Source of the DNA: Actinomycetes bacterium
GTDB lineage: Bacteria; Actinomycetota; Acidimicrobiia; Acidimicrobiales; Acidimicrobiaceae
Length of the DNA stretch: 10,826 bases
NCBI GenBank assembly: GCA_021792075.1
Contig: JAJYVK010000026.1
Span: forward strand, 1-10,826
Reading direction: 5' to 3'
In this document: piece by piece, positions 7,729 through 10,826 of the stretch
Layout: each line of letters opens with the position of its first letter
Position numbering within the stretch: position 1 is the stretch's first letter
Made by a program: the position numbers and the translations under genes
Notes under the pieces: generated by a model
What the model saw: only the letters and a program-made list of their open reading frames with translations
Databases searched by the model: none
Told to the model about the DNA's origin: nothing

Positions 7729-7773
7729 TTGCAGCTCCGGTGCCAGCGGTCAAAAAAGCTGGCAGCGGTGCAA
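7729..7773 (-). terminator. Long stem-loop just after prs, probable terminator or 3'-end structure
   Basis: The hairpin begins six bases past the prs stop. In plus-strand terms TTGCA (7729-7733) pairs with TGCAA (7769-7773), CCG (7737-7739) with CGG (7766-7768), and TGCCAGC (7741-7747) with GCTGGCA (7758-7764). That is 15 base pairs, with one G-G mismatch and a 3-nt bulge. The 10-nt loop carries six U residues in the minus-strand RNA. No U tract follows the stem, so it is not a textbook intrinsic terminator. It could be a U-less terminator of the kind proposed for actinobacteria, or an end that protects the RNA. Confidence 0.5.
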
Positions 7774-7778
7774 ATAGG

Positions 7779-8750
7779 CTAGGAGAGATTTTCACCGCCG
7801 AAGATCTCCGAAACGGAGGAGTCCTCGAAGACAGCACCGATGGCCTGAGCAATGATAGGAGCGACCGAAAGGACCTCCAGCTTTTCGATTCGCCGGTCCG
7901 GCCTCAAAGGAAGGGTATTAGTGATGACCACTTTTGAGATGGCCGAGTCATTGAGCCTCTTTGCTGCTGGATCGGAGAGCAGGCCATGGGTTGCCATGGC
8001 CCATACCTCGGCCGCGCCCCGAGACATCAACAGCTCCGACGCAGCGCAGATAGTGCCCGCGGTGTCGATCATGTCATCGATTATCACGCACCGGCGCCCT
8101 TCGACCTCACCAACGACGTCCAAGGCCTCCACCGTATTGGCGGTGTCTCTAGGTCTGCGCTTATGGACAAATGCCAAATCGCAGTTCAGAACCTGCGAAA
8201 ACCTGGAGGCAACCTTGACCCGCCCTGCGTCGGGAGCGACTATCACCGTATCGGAGCCGGCATTGGCTTTGAGATAGTCGACGAGCACCGGCATGGCGGT
8301 CAGATGATCGACGGGGCCATCAAAGAATCCCTGGATCTGGCCTGAATGCAGATCTAGAGCTATAATTCGATCCGCGCCGGCCACGGCCATCATATCCGCA
8401 ACCAGCTTTGCTGTAATAGGCTCTCTTCCCGAGGCCTTGCGATCCTGCCGTGAGTATCCATAATAGGGACAGACTGCGGTTATGCGCTTTGCCGAAGCTC
8501 GCTTGGCCGCGTCGACCATTATCAGCTGCTCCATGATCGAGTCGTTGACAGGTCCAGCGTGAGTTTGAATTATGAAGATGTCCTTGCCTCGGACGGACTC
8601 TCCAAACCTGCAGTGAATCTCGCCGTCGGCGAACTCCTTCAGAGTGACATTTCCCAATTTCACATCCAAATTCACCGCAATTTCAAGCGCAAGTTGCGCA
8701 TGAGACCTGCCCGAATAGAGTTCCAGCCGCTTCCTCGGAACAAGCTCCAC
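7779..8750 (-). CDS. prs: Ribose-phosphate pyrophosphokinase (PRPP synthetase), class I
   Basis: Prs transfers pyrophosphate from ATP to ribose 5-phosphate to make PRPP, the precursor of purines, pyrimidines, NAD, His and Trp. The 323-aa protein has the class I features in order: KEFADGEIHCRF (about 38-49), the ATP-binding CPYYGYSRQDRK at 94-105, DLHSGQIQGFF at 133-143 including the metal-binding His135, the catalytic KRR at 197-199 in the flexible loop, and the PRPP-binding VIIDDMIDTAGTI at 222-234. Its length is normal. The start is GTG (8750), five bases after the glmU stop, with only a weak GGGG-type ribosome binding site overlapping the end of glmU; translational coupling is likely. The glmU-prs pairing is a well-known arrangement. 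A long hairpin directly follows the gene. Confidence 0.98.
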   Translation of the reverse strand: MELVPRKRLELYSGRSHAQLALEIAVNLDVKLGNVTLKEFADGEIHCRFGESVRGKDIFIIQTHAGPVNDSIMEQLIMVDAAKRASAKRITAVCPYYGYSRQDRKASGREPITAKLVADMMAVAGADRIIALDLHSGQIQGFFDGPVDHLTAMPVLVDYLKANAGSDTVIVAPDAGRVKVASRFSQVLNCDLAFVHKRRPRDTANTVEALDVVGEVEGRRCVIIDDMIDTAGTICAASELLMSRGAAEVWAMATHGLLSDPAAKRLNDSAISKVVITNTLPLRPDRRIEKLEVLSVAPIIAQAIGAVFEDSSVSEIFGGENLS

Positions 8751-8755
8751 TTTGT

Positions 8756-9856
8756 CTACCCCAGTGTTTTAAAAGATCCAGTAGAAGTATCGGGTTCAAC
8801 CTTAGCACCATCTGAAAGCACAACCCAAGGTCCGACGACTGCACCCGCTCCTATGTCGGCCCCAGCAGCTTCGCATCTTGTCACTCGTGCCCCATCCCCT
8901 ACGGTGCAGTCTAGAAGACGTGTCTCAGGTCCAATCTCAACCGAGCTGCCTATCTGAGTATTTCCAACTAGATGGCTGCCGGGCCAAATCGTTGTGTCCT
9001 GGCCAATCTCCACTGTTGCAGCGATGTAGACGGCGTCAGGATCTACTATCGTGACACCTCTCGACATCCAGTGTCGGTTTATCCTCCGGCGGAAATGCTT
9101 CTCCGCTTCGGCAAGCTGAATCTGGTCGTTGACCCCTAAGGCCTCGACCCCGTCTTCGATGGAGAGTGCGGAGACCAAATAACCCATTTCCGAAAGGATC
9201 GAGATCGAATCGGTGAGGTAATACTCTTGCTGCGCGTTCTTAGCCGAAATTCGGCGAAGCGTCGGCGCTAGAACATCGAGGTTGAAAGCATAGATCCCGG
9301 TATTGATCTCGTTGATCCTTCGCTCCTCGAAACTCGCGTCGCGTTCCTCAACCACGTGAGCAACCCTTCCGTCTTTGCCTCGAACAATCCTTCCGTATCC
9401 AAACGCATCCTCGAGGGTGGCGGTTATCAAGGTTGCAGATGCCCGGGATTCAATGTGAATCTCCACGAGTTCCCTCAAGGTACCCGGAGTTATAAGAGGT
9501 GTATCCCCAGGCACTACTATCACGACTGGAATATCGTCTTTGCTGTAGTTGAGCACATCAGGAAAACCGGTCAAAGCTACGCTGAGGGCGTCCGCGGTTC
9601 CAAGAAGCCGCTGCTGTTCGACAAAGTGGATCTTCATACCTACAGGTGCTGAGGAAGACAGGGAGGCCTTGACTCTCTCTGCTCCGTGGCCGACTACTAC
9701 AACGGTGTCTTGAACTCCGGCGCGGAAAAGAGCCTCCAGAACGTGCGTGCCCATAGGCTTGCCACAGATCTTTGCCAGGGCCTTGGGTCTCGAGGACCTC
9801 ATTCTTGTACCTTCACCAGCCGCCAACATGGCTGCAAACAGTGGTCTGGGACTCAC
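8756..9856 (-). CDS. glmU: GlmU-type UDP-N-acetylglucosamine pyrophosphorylase with truncated acetyltransferase domain
   Basis: GlmU normally acetylates glucosamine-1-phosphate and then couples it to UTP, giving UDP-GlcNAc for peptidoglycan. The N-terminal uridylyltransferase domain (about 1-225) is intact: LAAGEGTRM at 11-19, GTADAL near 86, PGDTPLI at 116-122 with the Mg-binding Asp, YGRIVR near 154, EINTGIYAF at 183-191 and GVNDQIQLA near 241. The left-handed beta helix begins near 267 but ends after about 100 residues. The total is 366 aa, against about 456 in E. coli. Positions matching E. coli His363, Tyr366, Asn377, Asn386 and Lys392 are absent, and LRPGA is replaced by LSDGA. I chose GTG 9856, with GAGG eight bases upstream (9865-9868); GTG 9889 would add 11 residues without a ribosome binding site. 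Prs follows after 5 nt, so no domain fragment remains downstream. Confidence 0.93.
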   Translation of the reverse strand: MSPRPLFAAMLAAGEGTRMRSSRPKALAKICGKPMGTHVLEALFRAGVQDTVVVVGHGAERVKASLSSSAPVGMKIHFVEQQRLLGTADALSVALTGFPDVLNYSKDDIPVVIVVPGDTPLITPGTLRELVEIHIESRASATLITATLEDAFGYGRIVRGKDGRVAHVVEERDASFEERRINEINTGIYAFNLDVLAPTLRRISAKNAQQEYYLTDSISILSEMGYLVSALSIEDGVEALGVNDQIQLAEAEKHFRRRINRHWMSRGVTIVDPDAVYIAATVEIGQDTTIWPGSHLVGNTQIGSSVEIGPETRLLDCTVGDGARVTRCEAAGADIGAGAVVGPWVVLSDGAKVEPDTSTGSFKTLG

Positions 9857-9908
9857 CTGAAACACCTCAAACTCTATCGACCGTAACACAAGGGACGTCT
9901 ACGACGTG

Positions 9909-9938
9909 ATCCTAGCCGTTGAGAGCAGAAGTTGTCTT
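9909..9938 (-). promoter_or_regulatory. Candidate promoter for glmU-prs
   Basis: Between the diguanylate cyclase gene and glmU, AAGACA (9933-9938) and TAGGAT (9909-9914) are 18 bases apart. Each matches four of six consensus positions. A start near 9902 would give a leader of about 45 nt. The -35 falls inside a 12-base palindrome, TTGTC-TT-GACAA (9932-9943), which could be an operator. Both matches are modest. Confidence 0.28.
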
Positions 9939-9965
9939 GACAATGGGAATTGCCGACCCAAACAA

Positions 9966-10826
9966 TCAGCCCTTTGATCGCTTGGAGACATACATCGCTT
10001 TATCAGCCTCCGTCCAGGAATCAGCGAGCGATTTCGAGGGAGTTCTGGTGCTTGTGCCCACCGAAGCTGATACACCTGCCACCATCAGCGCAATTCGAAT
10101 CCTGCGGGCGAACGCGCGGAGACCCTCTTGACTGATGCCTCTAGTGAGCACGGCGAACTCGTCGCCACCTGTTCTCGCAACCACGTCATCGGACCTGCAA
10201 GTCTGTTCGATGATGTCGGCTGCGTTGCGAATGAGGTCATCACCGGCCTTGTGACCCAGAGTATCGTTGACAATTTTCAGGTTGTCGAGGTCGATCACCA
10301 TTACAGACGCCGCGAAACCGTACTGCGCACAGAGGATCTCTTCCTCGTGCAGAGCCCGGTCCCAACCCCGCCGATTAAGAAGGCCCGTCAGCTCGTCGCT
10401 CTCGGACTCCATCTTCGCTCTCTCGTAGCTTCGCCTTTGATCAAGCGACTGCAGTTCCAGCGTAAGTACTGTGGCCAACATTCGTGCTATAAGTTCTATA
10501 GCGTCGATCTGGAGAGGACTCAGTTCCGGCATAGGATCAGGATTCATGGCACAGATCGTGCCGAATACGGTGCGATCCGCCAGTATGAGAGGAATGCCTA
10601 TATGGGCCCGAACCGGCATGTTCAGACCTATCGCGGATAGGTCGTTTTGCAGCTTACAGCTGGAAGTATTAGCTAGATATTTCGGAAACTCACCACTCAA
10701 GACCCTTGAACATATCATTTCGTCCCAGGGCAGAGTGTCTCCAACTTTGATCTTGTACTCAGAGTCATTGACACTCAGAAAGAGCGACTCATTTCCCTCC
10801 AAGCGGGTTACGGCACAGAGCTCGTA
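9966..10826 (-). CDS. GAF-GGDEF diguanylate cyclase, C-terminal part (start beyond the right edge)
   Basis: GGDEF domains make the second messenger cyclic di-GMP from two GTP. The frame is open to the window edge, and 286 residues are visible. The TTG at 10802 is not needed as a start, because the GAF fold is already under way upstream of it (YELCAVTRLEGNE). Counting from that TTG, residues 1-112 form a GAF sensor (PVRAHIGIPLILADRTVFGTIC region at about 63-84), and a short helical linker follows to 135. The cyclase has DELTGLLNRRGWD, DLDNLKIVNDTLGH from 171 with the metal-binding Asp171, and an intact GGDEF at 212-216. RSDD at 203-206, five residues before it, is a complete inhibitory I-site. 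It ends with EADKAMYVSKRSKG, so the catalytic domain is complete. It is therefore probably an active, product-inhibited enzyme. The GAF ligand is unknown. It lies 109 nt upstream of glmU; a functional link is not shown. Confidence 0.92.
   Translation of the reverse strand, partial: YELCAVTRLEGNESLFLSVNDSEYKIKVGDTLPWDEMICSRVLSGEFPKYLANTSSCKLQNDLSAIGLNMPVRAHIGIPLILADRTVFGTICAMNPDPMPELSPLQIDAIELIARMLATVLTLELQSLDQRRSYERAKMESESDELTGLLNRRGWDRALHEEEILCAQYGFAASVMVIDLDNLKIVNDTLGHKAGDDLIRNAADIIEQTCRSDDVVARTGGDEFAVLTRGISQEGLRAFARRIRIALMVAGVSASVGTSTRTPSKSLADSWTEADKAMYVSKRSKG

Noticed and set aside
7599..7937. Plus-strand open frame across the prs-rplY gap
   Set aside because: It overlaps the prs end antisense, has no recognisable domain and no ribosome binding site. 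The prs frame and the promoter and hairpin explain the region better.
7852..8345. Long plus-strand open frames opposite prs
   Set aside because: They are antisense shadows of a fully conserved PRPP synthetase and have low-complexity, non-protein-like composition.
10128..10640. A 170-codon plus-strand frame opposite the diguanylate cyclase
   Set aside because: The minus strand encodes an intact GAF-GGDEF protein with all motifs; the plus-strand translation matches nothing recognisable.

Overview
The window reads as a chromosomal housekeeping stretch from an actinobacterium-like organism of moderate G+C. Every gene I can support is on the minus strand, so transcription runs from high to low coordinates: GAF-GGDEF protein (partial) > glmU > prs > rplY > pth > mfd > lipoprotein > mazG > eno (partial). 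The set glmU-prs-rplY-pth together with mfd-mazG-lipoprotein-eno is the neighbourhood known from Mycobacterium tuberculosis (Rv1014c-Rv1018c and Rv1020-Rv1023), but here it is co-directional. Free use of ATA, AGA, AGG and TTA codons argues against a high-G+C actinomycete. A low-G+C lineage such as Acidimicrobiia would fit, but that is inference.

Layout. At the right edge lies the 3' part of a GAF-linked diguanylate cyclase. Next come glmU and prs, 5 nt apart: UDP-GlcNAc formation for the cell wall and PRPP synthesis. A 266-nt gap follows, holding a long hairpin just past prs, an extended -10 promoter and a small palindrome. Then come rplY (short L25) and pth, both serving translation, and mfd, 13 nt after pth. 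The 311-nt gap after mfd holds a possible small membrane-protein remnant and a five-codon leader ORF. It is followed by a TTG-initiated lipoprotein with a parvulin-like fold, a YabN-type methylase-MazG fusion and the first 64 codons of enolase.

No defence system, mobile element, CRISPR array or tRNA was found. The points worth a second look are departures inside conserved genes. GlmU has lost the distal half of its acetyltransferase domain. Pth has no in-frame ATG, GTG or TTG at the expected place and instead shows a well-placed ATC behind AGGAG. The lipoprotein's parvulin domain lacks both conserved histidines but has two cysteines. L25 lacks the CTC domain. Behind mfd, a protein-like reading frame continues across a TAA stop and lacks a normal start.
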